64,000 bases of DNA, taken from Nonomuraea soli (GTDB taxonomy: Bacteria; Actinomycetota; Actinomycetes; Streptosporangiales; Streptosporangiaceae). Each line of letters opens with the position of its first letter. Positions within the stretch are counted from its first letter, which is position 1. Positions 27,436-34,891 of this stretch are shown here, one piece after another. Under the pieces are notes generated by a model. It saw only the letters and a program-made list of their open reading frames with translations, was not told the origin of the DNA and did no database searches. The translations under genes were made by a program, and so were the position numbers. Location of the stretch: assembly GCF_013761175.1 (NCBI RefSeq), contig NZ_JACDUR010000015.1, positions 1 to 64,000 of the forward strand, written 5' to 3'.

Positions 27436-28425
27436 ATGGCTGCGCCACCCGTGGTTGACCTTCCGATCGTCGACGAAAGGTTGGCGCAGGATCTGTCCAC
27501 CGGGATGGCCTCGGTCGAGAAGCTCCTGCGGTCCTCTGTCGAGACCGAGGACGCCTTCGTCACCGAGGCCTCCAAGCACCTCATCGAAGCAGGCGGCAAG
27601 CGTTTCCGCACCCTCATGGTGCTGCTCGCCGCCCAGTTCGGAGACCCGTCGGCGCCGGGCGTCGTGCCCGGCGCCGTGGTCATCGAGCTCACCCACCTCG
27701 GCTCGCTCTACCACGACGACGTCATGGACGAGGCGACCGTACGGCGGGGCTCGGAGTCGGCCAACACGCGCTTCGGCAACACCGTCGCCATCCTGACCGG
27801 CGACTACCTGTTCGCCCAGGCCTCGGAGATCCTCGCCGACCTCGGGCCCGCGCTCATCCGCATCCAGGCGCAGACCTTCTCCCGCCTGGTCCAGGGTCAG
27901 ATCCGCGAGACCATCGGCGTCCGGCCCGGTGAGGACGCGGTCTCCCACTACATCAACGTGCTCGCCGACAAGACCGGCTCCCTGATCGCCGCCTCAGGCC
28001 GCTTCGGCGCCCTGCTGGCCGGCGCTCCCTCCGACGTCGAGGAACGCATCAGCCGCGCCTGCGAGGCCATCGGCGTCGCCTGGCAGCTCGGCGACGACCT
28101 GCTCGACGTGGCCTCCTCGTCGTCGCAGTCGGGCAAGACACCCGGCACCGACCTGCGCGAGGGGATCCGCACCCTGCCGGTGCTGTACGTGCTGCGCTCC
28201 AGCGAGCCGTCGCGGCTGAAGGAGCTCCTGTCGGGGCCCGTGGCCGACGAGGACCTGGAGGAGGCTCTCACGCTGCTACGGGGCTCCACGGCGATGGCTG
28301 AGGCTCGGGCCGAGCTCCACGCGTGGGTGGACCGGGCGCGCAACGACCTTTCGGCCTTGCCGGACATTCCGGCTCGGGAGGCGTTCCTCGCGCTGTGCGA
28401 CTACGTCGTGGAGCGCTCCGGCTGA
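27436..28425 (+). CDS. Polyprenyl diphosphate synthase (menaquinone side chain)
   Basis: 329 residues, GGGGGA five bases before the ATG. Both aspartate-rich motifs of trans-prenyltransferases are present: HDDVMDE near residue 95 and GDDLLDV near residue 220, plus GGKRFRTL. It elongates farnesyl or geranylgeranyl diphosphate; a long-chain (hepta- to nonaprenyl) product for menaquinone is inferred from the nuo/men context. Mycobacterial grcC1 similarly lies next to menJ. Confidence 0.9.
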   Translation: MAAPPVVDLPIVDERLAQDLSTGMASVEKLLRSSVETEDAFVTEASKHLIEAGGKRFRTLMVLLAAQFGDPSAPGVVPGAVVIELTHLGSLYHDDVMDEATVRRGSESANTRFGNTVAILTGDYLFAQASEILADLGPALIRIQAQTFSRLVQGQIRETIGVRPGEDAVSHYINVLADKTGSLIAASGRFGALLAGAPSDVEERISRACEAIGVAWQLGDDLLDVASSSSQSGKTPGTDLREGIRTLPVLYVLRSSEPSRLKELLSGPVADEDLEEALTLLRGSTAMAEARAELHAWVDRARNDLSALPDIPAREAFLALCDYVVERSG

Positions 28426-28435
28426 CGGTCGAGAA

Positions 28436-28453
28436 CGCTGCGGCGGCGCAGCG
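28436..28453 (+). terminator. Likely terminator of the menJ-nuo-polyprenyl synthase unit
   Basis: CGCTGCG (28436-28442), GCGG loop, CGCAGCG (28447-28453): a perfect 7-bp stem, 10 bases after the synthase stop. No T-tract follows. Confidence 0.55.
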
Positions 28454-28587
28454 GGGGCGCTCCTTCGCCTTCGGCTTCGGCTCCGGCTGACTGCGGCGCG
28501 ACGGACACGGCTTCGGCGGCTGCCGGCCTCCCGGGGAGGCGCCGATCGAGGGCGGCTTCGAGCGGGCGGCCTAGGTAGCGCTCGCGG

Positions 28588-28783
28588 CCCGCAGCTCCGT
28601 GCCCGCAGCTCCGTGCCCGCAGCTCCGTGCCCGCAGCTCCGTGCCCGCAGCTCCGTGCCCGCAGCTCCGTGCTCGTAGGTCCGCGTCCGTAGGTCCGCGC
28701 TCGCAGCTCCGTGCCCGTAGATCCGCGTCCGCGGGTTCGTCTCCGCCGGTCCGAGGCCGCGGCTCCGTGCCCCGGGGCCCCTG
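28588..28783. repeat. 14-bp minisatellite, about 13-14 copies
   Basis: Six perfect copies of CCCGCAGCTCCGTG run from 28588 to 28671, followed by seven or eight decayed copies in the same 14-base register (for example CTCGTAGGTCCGCG, CTCGCAGCTCCGTG, CCCGTAGATCCGCG). The period is not a multiple of three, so it is not selected as protein. Perfect copies at one end and decay at the other suggest recent expansion. Confidence 0.9.
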
Positions 28784-28822
28784 CCCTCGGCGCAGGCCCT
28801 CGCCCCCCGGGCCCCTGCCCGA

Positions 28823-28910
28823 GCCCTTGCATGGAACTCCCGTGCTGACGAAGCCCTTGCACGGGAGCCTCGTGCTGACGAGCGCCTACACGGAGCTTCG
28901 TGCAGACGGG
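28823..28910. repeat. Three degenerate 28-30-bp direct repeats
   Basis: Units start at 28823, 28853 and 28883. All share a CC-T-CA-GGA core followed by CGTGC-GACG (first two: CCCTTGCA... and CGTGCTGACGA). Adjacent to but different from the 14-bp array. No coding potential evident. Confidence 0.6.
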
Positions 28911-28936
28911 TCTTCGCGGCGTGTAGAGGCAGCACG

Positions 28937-29290
28937 TTAGCGGGGGCCGCTGCTGCCCCCGCTGTGGATGCGCTCGAAGCGCAGGCCGTTCGTGCGGCGG
29001 CCGCCATCTCGGCGGGTGAGCGTGAGTTGGTCGCGGCCCACGCGAGCCTCCACCTCCACCACCTCGTCCCGCAGGTGGCTGCGCGTCGTGAAGCGCAGCA
29101 CCCCGTCCCTCACCGCATACCGAGCCACGTAGATCCCACGCCCGGGCGTCGCGGCCTCCGGCACCAGCCACTGGGCGATCGCCTCACCGTCGGCGGCTCC
29201 GGGTGCGGGCCGTACGAGGGCGTCGAGCACCATGCCGTCCCGGTAGAACCGGAACACCTGCACATCCCCCGCGTAGATCCCGGCGATCAT
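28937..29290 (-). CDS. Unknown small protein coupled to rarD
   Basis: 117 residues from an ATG that overlaps the rarD stop (ATGA), so probably translated with it. Contains alternating hydrophobic and polar residues (DVQVFRFYRDGMVLDALV, RYAVRDGVLRFTTRS) suggesting an all-beta, lipocalin-like fold; no signal peptide. Ends in a Gly/Ser-rich tail. I do not recognise the family. Confidence 0.7.
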   Translation of the reverse strand: MIAGIYAGDVQVFRFYRDGMVLDALVRPAPGAADGEAIAQWLVPEAATPGRGIYVARYAVRDGVLRFTTRSHLRDEVVEVEARVGRDQLTLTRRDGGRRTNGLRFERIHSGGSSGPR

Positions 29291-30216
29291 CGTGACGCGA
29301 CCAGGCCGGGCCCCTCCGCCAGAGCCTTGCGCGCCCGCCGTGCCGTACGCAGGCTGTCGTAACTGAAGATCGCCAACGCCAGCCACACGATAGAGAACCC
29401 GAGCCACCGGCTCACCGGCATCGTCTCCTGGGCGATCAGCACGCCCACCAGGAACTGCAGGACAGGTGCGATGTACTGCAGCAGTCCGATCGTGCTCAGC
29501 GGCACCCGGATCGCCGCCGAGGTGAAGCACAGGAGCGGCACCGCGGTGATCACGCCCGCTCCGGCGAGCAGGAGCGCGTGCCACGGGGTGCTGTGGCCGA
29601 AGGTCGCGGTGCCCTGCGTCTCGAGGTAGACGAGGTAGGCCAGCGCCGGGGCGAGCAGTACGAGCGTCTCGACGGTGAGGCTCTCGGCGGCGCCGACGTT
29701 GGCCTTCTTCTTGACCAGCCCGTAGACGCCGAAGCTCATCGCCAGGATGAGGGCGATCCACGGCGGCCTGCCGTACCCGACGGCGAGCACGACGACGGCG
29801 AGGGCGCCGAAACCGACGGCCACCCACTGCAGGCTGCGCAGCCGCTCCTTGAGCAGCAGGACCCCGAAGAGCACGCTGACGAGGGGATTGATGAAGTAGC
29901 CGAGTGCGCTTTCCACCACTTGGCCGCTGTTGACGGCGTAGATGTAGGTCAGCCAGTTGAGCGAGACGAGCACCGCCGCGAGCGCGAGCAGTCCCATCGT
30001 CTTCGGCTGCTTGACCAGCTCCCTGAACCACGACCAGTGCCGCCGGACGGCCAGGATGGCCACCACCGCCACCAGCGACCACGCCATGCGATGCGCGAGG
30101 ATCTCGAGCGGCTCGGACGGCTTGAGCAGCGGCCAGTACAGGGGGAAGAGCCCCCACATGGCGTAGGCCGCGATTCCGAAGAGCACCCCACGGCGATAGT
30201 CAGGCATGAAAGACAT
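29287..30216 (-). CDS. rarD: RarD-type EamA transporter
   Basis: 309 residues with ten predicted membrane helices. The N-terminal GIAAYAMWGLFPLYWPLL and AHRMAWSL, then GYFINPLVSVLFGVLLLKERL and LLQYIAPVLQFLVGV are characteristic of RarD. A family of putative drug/metabolite permeases; substrate unknown. Divergent from msrA. A second in-frame ATG lies three codons later. Confidence 0.88.
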   Translation of the reverse strand: MSFMPDYRRGVLFGIAAYAMWGLFPLYWPLLKPSEPLEILAHRMAWSLVAVVAILAVRRHWSWFRELVKQPKTMGLLALAAVLVSLNWLTYIYAVNSGQVVESALGYFINPLVSVLFGVLLLKERLRSLQWVAVGFGALAVVVLAVGYGRPPWIALILAMSFGVYGLVKKKANVGAAESLTVETLVLLAPALAYLVYLETQGTATFGHSTPWHALLLAGAGVITAVPLLCFTSAAIRVPLSTIGLLQYIAPVLQFLVGVLIAQETMPVSRWLGFSIVWLALAIFSYDSLRTARRARKALAEGPGLVASR

Positions 30217-30220
30217 TTTC

Positions 30221-30233
30221 GCTGGTTACCAGC
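30221..30233. promoter_or_regulatory. Palindrome between rarD and msrA
   Basis: GCTGGT-T-ACCAGC is a perfect 6-1-6 palindrome, five bases upstream of the rarD start. It would sit over the rarD start region and upstream of the msrA promoter. Candidate operator; no regulator is obvious. Confidence 0.4.
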
Positions 30234-30305
30234 TTAATGACAAATAAGTCTTGATATCCGGACAGTTAAGCGCTGCTTCAGCATCCGGTGACGTAAGCTG
30301 ATGAC

Positions 30306-30968
30306 ATGGGCTGGCTTTTCGGCACGAACAAGACCTCCATGGTCTCCCCTTCCGACGCTCTTCCGGGGCGCTCAGACGAGATGCCCGTGCCCGCGCGGCA
30401 CGCGGTGCTCGACGCCCCGCTGGCTCCGCCGTACCCCGAAGGCGTGGAGATCGCCGACTTCGGGCTGGGCTGCTTCTGGGGCGCCGAGCGCAAGTTCTGG
30501 CAGACGCCGGGCGTGGTGGCCACCGCGGTGGGCTATCAGGGGGGATACACCCCCAACCCGACGTACGAAGAGGTGTGCAGCGGGCGCACCGGGCACACCG
30601 AGGTGGTCAGGGTCGTGTTCGACCCGGCCAAGGTGTCGTACGAGGAACTGCTGCGCGTGTTCTGGGAGGCGCACGACCCCACGCAGGGGATGCGCCAGGG
30701 GAACGACGTGGGCACGCAGTACCGGTCGTCGATCTACTTCCACTCGCCCGAGCAGGAGAAGTCGGCGCTGGCTTCGCGTGACGCTTACGGCAAGGTGCTG
30801 GGCGCGGCGGGATACGGGGACATCACCACGGAGATCGCACCGGCGGGGCCGTTCTTCTTCGCGGAGGATTACCACCAGCAGTATCTGTACAAGAATCCGG
30901 GCGGCTACTGCGGGATCGGGGGAACCGGGGTCTCCTGTCCGGTGGGTTTGACGTCTGGGGAGGCTTGA
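30306..30968 (+). CDS. msrA: Peptide methionine sulfoxide reductase MsrA
   Basis: 220 residues. Active-site GCFWGAE with catalytic Cys at residue 56, GYQGGYTPNPTYEEVCSGRTG, and the C-terminal GGYCGIGGTGVSCP with resolving cysteines. It reduces methionine-S-sulfoxide in proteins. TAAGCT (30294-30299) lies 6 bases before the ATG with no ribosome-binding site, so the mRNA is probably leaderless. A decayed copy of its 3' end lies about 700 bases downstream, after a toxin-antitoxin pair. Confidence 0.94.
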   Translation: MGWLFGTNKTSMVSPSDALPGRSDEMPVPARHAVLDAPLAPPYPEGVEIADFGLGCFWGAERKFWQTPGVVATAVGYQGGYTPNPTYEEVCSGRTGHTEVVRVVFDPAKVSYEELLRVFWEAHDPTQGMRQGNDVGTQYRSSIYFHSPEQEKSALASRDAYGKVLGAAGYGDITTEIAPAGPFFFAEDYHQQYLYKNPGGYCGIGGTGVSCPVGLTSGEA

Positions 30969-31016
30969 ATCGACGCGGTCTGATGGGGAAGGGCCTGCGT
31001 CTTCTAGACTCGAAGT

Positions 31017-31223
31017 ATGAGCGTGATGCGCGAGGAGCTCCATCACCTAGTGGATCGACTGCCGGAAGAGAAGGTGGGTCCACTGCTCCGTCTTGTGCGT
31101 GAGCAGTTGGCGGAACCACTTATCGTTCGAGACTTGCCGTTCATCGGCACCTTGGAGGCGGAGCCCGACTTCGCGGAACGAGCTGAGGAGATCCTCCGCT
31201 CGGAGGACAATTCCTCTCCGTGA
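31017..31223 (+). CDS. Antitoxin-like protein (VapB role)
   Basis: 68 residues. LHHLVDRLPEEKVGPLLRLVREQL followed by a PDFAERAEEIL helix is a common actinobacterial antitoxin pattern. No clear DNA-binding fold is visible. It overlaps the PIN-domain gene by four bases (GTGA). TAGACT (31005-31010) lies 6 bases before the ATG. Codon bias is weaker than in surrounding genes, suggesting transfer. Confidence 0.78.
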   Translation: MSVMREELHHLVDRLPEEKVGPLLRLVREQLAEPLIVRDLPFIGTLEAEPDFAERAEEILRSEDNSSP

Positions 31224-31636
31224 TCGTTCTCGACTCGGGCCCGCTGATTGCCGCGATCAACAGTCGTGACCTGCACCATGTTGCATGCGTGCGACTTCTG
31301 CGGACACACCCGGGCCCTCTGCTGGTCCCGTCGACGGTCGTCACTGAGGTTTGTCAGCTCGTCGAAAGGCGCCAGGGTAGTAGTGCTGAGGCTGCTTTCC
31401 TGAAGTCGTTCGGCTCCGGTCTGGCGCTTGTGGATCTGGAGCATGCGGATCTCGCGCGGATGGGCCACCTTGTTGAGCAATATTCGAGTCTGCCTCTGGG
31501 GGCCGTGGATGCCTCCGTGATCGCGATTGCTGAGCGACTGAACGTCGGCGAGGTTGCCACGCTTGATCGTCGCCACTTCACCGTAGTGAGGCCTGCTCAC
31601 ACGAGCTCGCTGAGCTTGCTCCCTGAGAAGCTGTGA
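31220..31636 (+). CDS. PIN-domain toxin (VapC-type RNase)
   Basis: 138 residues from GTG. PIN motifs: VLDSGPLIAAIN at the N-terminus (first Asp), the glutamate in STVVTEVCQLVE, GAVDASVIAIAERL, and ATLDRRHF, giving the acidic residues that hold the metal. VapC toxins cleave tRNA or rRNA. Co-translated with the antitoxin. Many A/T-ending codons, unlike the neighbours. The msrA remnant begins about ten bases after its stop. Confidence 0.86.
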   Translation: MIVLDSGPLIAAINSRDLHHVACVRLLRTHPGPLLVPSTVVTEVCQLVERRQGSSAEAAFLKSFGSGLALVDLEHADLARMGHLVEQYSSLPLGAVDASVIAIAERLNVGEVATLDRRHFTVVRPAHTSSLSLLPEKL

Positions 31637-31640
31637 ATTG

Positions 31641-31757
31641 CTGCTTGAGGCAAGCCACTACCACCAGCGGTGTCTGTACAAGGATCCCGGCGGCTACTGC
31701 GGGAGTGGGGGGACGGGGGTCTCCTGTCCGGTCGGTCTGACCTCTGGTGAGGCGTAG
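31641..31757 (+). pseudogene. Remnant of an msrA 3' end
   Basis: The frame reads ...HYHQRCLYKDPGGYCGSGG, then TGVSCPVGLTSGEA and stops at TAG. This matches the last 33 or so residues of the upstream MsrA (DYHQQYLYKNPGGYCGIGG, same ending) with a handful of substitutions. No start and no catalytic part are present. The remnant starts directly after the PIN toxin gene, so the toxin-antitoxin pair separates a whole msrA from a second msrA tail. Confidence 0.88.
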
Positions 31758-31801
31758 ACCACGGGCGGGCCGTGTTCGCGGCCGGTGTGGGGATCGGTGG
31801 A

Positions 31802-32014
31802 TCAGGCGCAGACCGTCTTCTTGGCCACCCAGTGCACCCGGCTGGACGCCTTCTTCCCGTCGATGAACGTGTCCAGCCGGTAGGTCACGCCCTCCACCCC
31901 GTCGCCTGCACCCAGCAGCACGCATTGGCCTTGCCTGAGCGTTGTCGTCACGCGCCACGGAAGCCGGACGTTCTTGGCGATCACCAGGCGGCGGAAGGTG
32001 CTCAGGCGCTCCAA
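31802..32014 (-). CDS. Unknown protein, possibly 5'-truncated or frameshifted
   Basis: 70 residues from a TTG. Strong G/C third-position bias marks this frame as coding. Codon bias continues upstream through FYAKDSQAELERL to about 32068, and the frame is open to 32138 but has no ATG, GTG or further TTG. A different frame just upstream encodes a hydrophobic start (VTVTAALLYTSLLPLP) that would suit a signal peptide, so a frameshift near 32070-32100 is possible. Residues such as YRLDTFIDGKKASSRVHWVA suggest a beta-rich domain. Family not recognised. Confidence 0.5.
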   Translation of the reverse strand: MERLSTFRRLVIAKNVRLPWRVTTTLRQGQCVLLGAGDGVEGVTYRLDTFIDGKKASSRVHWVAKKTVCA

Positions 32015-32205
32015 CTCCGCCTGGCTGTCTTTGGCGTAGAAAACTCTGACGGTCTGTGCTCGTTCACCTTCCGCTTGCGCGAGGCGGAAGGAGACGCGGC
32101 GGGAGTGGGAGGAGGGATGTGTACAGCAGGGCGGCTGTCACGGTGACCAGCGCATGAGCGGGCTTCGGGGTGTCGGCGAAGGAGTATCTCGTTCCTGGGT
32201 GTCGA

Positions 32206-33015
32206 TCAGAGCCGGCTCAGCAGGCTCTCGGTGTACGACGCCAGGCGGGCAGCGTCGGTGGGGGCGAGGGTTGTGAGTGACAGGTCGAGCTTCTTGCCGC
32301 GGTCGATGGCGGTGAGGGGATCCGGCGGCGGGTGGTCGATCCACTCGACGATCGGTTTGGCCGAGGCCGTCACCGGGCGGGCGAAGAGCTTGCCCAGGAG
32401 CTTGAGTGAGGCTCGCACCACGGGGGACGGGTGGTTGTCGACGCCGCTGCGGGTGAAGCCGGGGTGGTAGAGCAGGTAGCGGGCCTTGCTCGACGAGCGG
32501 GTGGCGAAGTCGACGCCGAGCAGGTCGTTGGCGCGGCCCGCCTGGAGCTGGGCGCGGATCTGGCCGTAGCCGCGGGTGAGCTGGGGGTCGTCCCAGTGGA
32601 TGCGGCCCGCCGTGGTGCCGACGCCCGCGACGTTGACGATCACGGGGTGCGGGGCGGCGTCGAGCAGGGGTGCGAGGCGGTGGCTGAGCAGGTAGCGGCT
32701 CAGGTAGTACAGGGCGAAGGTGTACTCCAGGCCGTCGGGCGTCTCGCGGCGGTGGGGGCTGGGGCGGTTGGCGAACAGGGCGAGGGCGTCGATGGCGTCG
32801 TAGTGTCTTGAGAGGTGGGTGACGACGCGTTCCACCTCGGCGATCGACGACAGGTCGGCCTGGATCGTGTGCAGGTTGGGGTGCGAAGGCAGGGTGCTGG
32901 GCGATGATCCGATCACCGTGACCGTGTCGCCGCGGTCGAGGCGCTCGAGGGCGGTGGCGCGGCCCATGCCGCTGGTGCCGCCGCTGATGACTACGTTCTT
33001 GGGCACGGCACCCAT
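32206..33015 (-). CDS. Short-chain dehydrogenase/reductase
   Basis: 269 residues from MGAVPKN. SDR cofactor motif SGGTSGMGRATA, then a NAD(P)-binding Asp in ADLSS, and ALFANRP replacing the usual NNAG. The expected YxxxK motif is not clear in this position (YGQIRAQLQAGR), so catalysis may be changed. Divergent from an HxlR regulator 39 bases away, which likely controls it. A very long frame extends upstream but is antisense to better-supported genes. Confidence 0.75.
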   Translation of the reverse strand: MGAVPKNVVISGGTSGMGRATALERLDRGDTVTVIGSSPSTLPSHPNLHTIQADLSSIAEVERVVTHLSRHYDAIDALALFANRPSPHRRETPDGLEYTFALYYLSRYLLSHRLAPLLDAAPHPVIVNVAGVGTTAGRIHWDDPQLTRGYGQIRAQLQAGRANDLLGVDFATRSSSKARYLLYHPGFTRSGVDNHPSPVVRASLKLLGKLFARPVTASAKPIVEWIDHPPPDPLTAIDRGKKLDLSLTTLAPTDAARLASYTESLLSRL

Positions 33016-33054
33016 CGTGCGAGACGGCAGCTGAAGCGGGAAGAAGGCAGTTTC

Positions 33055-33516
33055 ATGTCTGATACGAACACGCGTGTGCCCTCCGTGCTCGCTCACGAGT
33101 TGCCGCGGCCGGTGCCGATGGATGAGCTGGCGGCGTGTCCGGCGAGTGAGGTGTTCCGCCGGGTGGGCGACAAGTGGAGCATGCTGGTGGTGATCCTGCT
33201 GGGTGGGCGGGCGCATCGGTACAACGAGTTGCACCGGGCCATCGAGGGGATCAGCCAGCGGATGCTCACGCGCACGTTGAGGGGGCTGGAGGATGACGGG
33301 CTGGTGTGGCGGCACGTGCATCCGACGGTTCCGCCGGGGGTGGAGTACGGGCTGACGGAGCTGGGGGTGTCGCTGCTGGAGCCGTTGTCGGCGCTGGCCG
33401 ATTGGGCGGTACGGCATGCGCCGGAAATGGCGGAAGCACGAGGGGCGGAGGCACCAGGGGCGGAGACGAGAGCAGCGGAGGCGCGAAGGGCGGAGGCGCG
33501 AAGGGCGGAGGGGTGA
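33055..33516 (+). CDS. HxlR-family regulator with a repetitive C-terminal tail
   Basis: 153 residues. HxlR core: AACPASEVFRRVGDKWSML (with the conserved Cys), HRYNELHRAIEGISQRML, VEYGLTELGVSLLEPL. From about residue 123 the protein is built of five-residue units (AEARG, AEAPG, AETRA, AEARR, AEARR), encoded by a 15-bp tandem repeat. HxlR proteins normally end at about 110-130 residues. It probably regulates the divergent SDR gene. Confidence 0.85.
   Translation: MSDTNTRVPSVLAHELPRPVPMDELAACPASEVFRRVGDKWSMLVVILLGGRAHRYNELHRAIEGISQRMLTRTLRGLEDDGLVWRHVHPTVPPGVEYGLTELGVSLLEPLSALADWAVRHAPEMAEARGAEAPGAETRAAEARRAEARRAEG
33430..33513 (+). repeat. 15-bp tandem repeat in the HxlR coding sequence
   Basis: Units of 15 bases start at 33430, 33445, 33460, 33475 and 33490, with a partial sixth at 33505. 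Units 4 and 5 are identical (GCGGAGGCGCGAAGG). The period preserves the frame and adds an Ala/Glu/Arg tail. Confidence 0.88.
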
Positions 33517-33533
33517 CGGGCCTGGGGAGAGGG

Positions 33534-34817
33534 CTAGCGGGCGATCAAGGTGCCGGGGATCGGGACGTTGCGGGACTTGCCGCCCCTGAACCAGTGCACC
33601 TGCACCGCCGCCCCCGTCGCCGCTGCGAGCTCCGGCGACGAGTCGCCGTCCACGTCGATCAGCGCCACCGTGGCCCCGGCCACCGCCAGGCGCTGCGACT
33701 CCCGGAGCCCGCCGGCGGAGCCGCGCAGCACAACGACCTCGCTCTTCGTGGCGGCCACGAGGTCGGAGCGGCCGTCCTTGTCGATGTCGCCGGCGGCCAG
33801 GGCCCCGGCGGTGGCGGGCAGCAGCCCGGGCACGGTCACCTTGGTGATCCGGCTGCGGGAGATCCCGCCGGGCCCGCCGCGCATCACCACGAGCCTGCCG
33901 CCGCCGTAGGCGATGGCCACGTCGGCGTACTTGCCCCCGTAGAAGCGCCCGGCCCGTACGGACCACCCGAAGGCCTCGCGTGTGCACATCCCGGTCTTGG
34001 TCTTGTCGTCCGCTCCCTGCGCGCCGCCCGAGCAGTCGTGGATGTTCATCACGCGCCCGTCGACGTTCCCGCTGGTGACCATGGTGTCGCCGGCGAGGGT
34101 GACGCCCTTGGCCGAGCCCTTGAACAGGTGGACGGCGCCGCCGATGTCGAAGCCGGGGCGGCCGGAGGGGGCGGTGACGACGAGGTCGGGGTAGCCGTCG
34201 CCGGTCACGTCGCCGGCTGCGAGCGCGGCGCCGAACAGGCGGCTGTGCTGGCTGAACCCTGTCACGCCCGGGGTGTTCTCGCTGAGCCTGAGGGCGCGGG
34301 CGGCGGTGAGGCCGCGGCGGGAGCCGTACAGGACGATCGCGGCGCCGCCGTGCACGGCCGCACTGCCGAGGGTGGTCTCGGGTGCGCCGGCGGCGAGGTC
34401 GGTGAAGCCGTCGCGGTTGAAGTCGGAGGTGGTCAGCGCGTTGCCGAAGCCGTGGCCGGTGCCGAGTGCGGGCACGCCGCCCTGGCCGGGGGTGAAGTGG
34501 GCGGTGCGGGAGACGTAGGCGGGGCCGCGTGTGCCGTACCTGATGGTGACCTTGCCCGAGGCTCCGGTGGCCACGTCCGCGAGGCCGTCGCCGTCGAAGT
34601 CGCCGGTGGACAGCGCCGTGGCCGCCTGGGGGAGGGTGACGGGTCTGCCGCGCAGCGACTGGATGGTGAGGTTGCCGGTTCCGGCGACGACGAGGTCGGC
34701 TCCGCCGTCGCCGTTGACGTCGCCCCGGATGGGAGGCGCCGCGGCGGCGGTGGCGGGCTCGACGGTGACGGCGGGGAGCACCAGTGCCAGCGCCACGGCC
34801 AGGGCGCGAGAGGTCAT
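33534..34817 (-). CDS. Secreted FG-GAP (integrin-like propeller) repeat protein
   Basis: 427 residues with a signal peptide ending near ATAAAAP. Repeated calcium-binding motifs DVNGDGGADLVV, DFDGDGLADVAT, DFNRDGFTDLAA, DVTGDGYPDLVV and DIDKDGRSDLVA mark FG-GAP blades. No enzymatic domain follows. Likely extracellular; role unknown. It is divergent from the ABC exporter genes. Confidence 0.86.
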   Translation of the reverse strand: MTSRALAVALALVLPAVTVEPATAAAAPPIRGDVNGDGGADLVVAGTGNLTIQSLRGRPVTLPQAATALSTGDFDGDGLADVATGASGKVTIRYGTRGPAYVSRTAHFTPGQGGVPALGTGHGFGNALTTSDFNRDGFTDLAAGAPETTLGSAAVHGGAAIVLYGSRRGLTAARALRLSENTPGVTGFSQHSRLFGAALAAGDVTGDGYPDLVVTAPSGRPGFDIGGAVHLFKGSAKGVTLAGDTMVTSGNVDGRVMNIHDCSGGAQGADDKTKTGMCTREAFGWSVRAGRFYGGKYADVAIAYGGGRLVVMRGGPGGISRSRITKVTVPGLLPATAGALAAGDIDKDGRSDLVAATKSEVVVLRGSAGGLRESQRLAVAGATVALIDVDGDSSPELAAATGAAVQVHWFRGGKSRNVPIPGTLIAR

Positions 34818-34891
34818 GTCGGCACCCTAGCCGGAACATAGGGCAGATGTCCGATACCCGGAGAAAGCGGTCGCTTCTAGCGTCTTGACCT

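Larger units (their letters stand above)
28426..28936. other. Gene-free stretch of 511 bases, mostly repeats
   Basis: No gene with normal codon bias is seen on either strand. The stretch holds a hairpin just after the polyprenyl synthase, a purine/pyrimidine-skewed GC segment, a 14-bp tandem repeat and a 30-bp direct repeat (listed separately). Long reverse-strand open frames here come from repeat translation. Confidence 0.75.

Noticed and set aside
25603..27948. Open frame of 781 codons opposite nuoM, nuoN and the polyprenyl synthase
   Set aside because: Spans three well-supported genes on the other strand; no recognisable domain.
28588..28783. Possible CRISPR array
   Set aside because: Units abut with no spacers and are only 14 bp; no cas genes nearby.
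28401..29171. Reverse-strand frames with repeated RARSCGHGAAGTEL-type residues
   Set aside because: They are translations of the 14-bp repeat (three units give 14 codons); no start signal, no codon bias.
34835..34860. Imperfect dyad CGGAACAT / ATGTCCG upstream of the ABC exporter
   Set aside because: One base is missing in the right arm and no regulator is nearby; too weak to call an operator.
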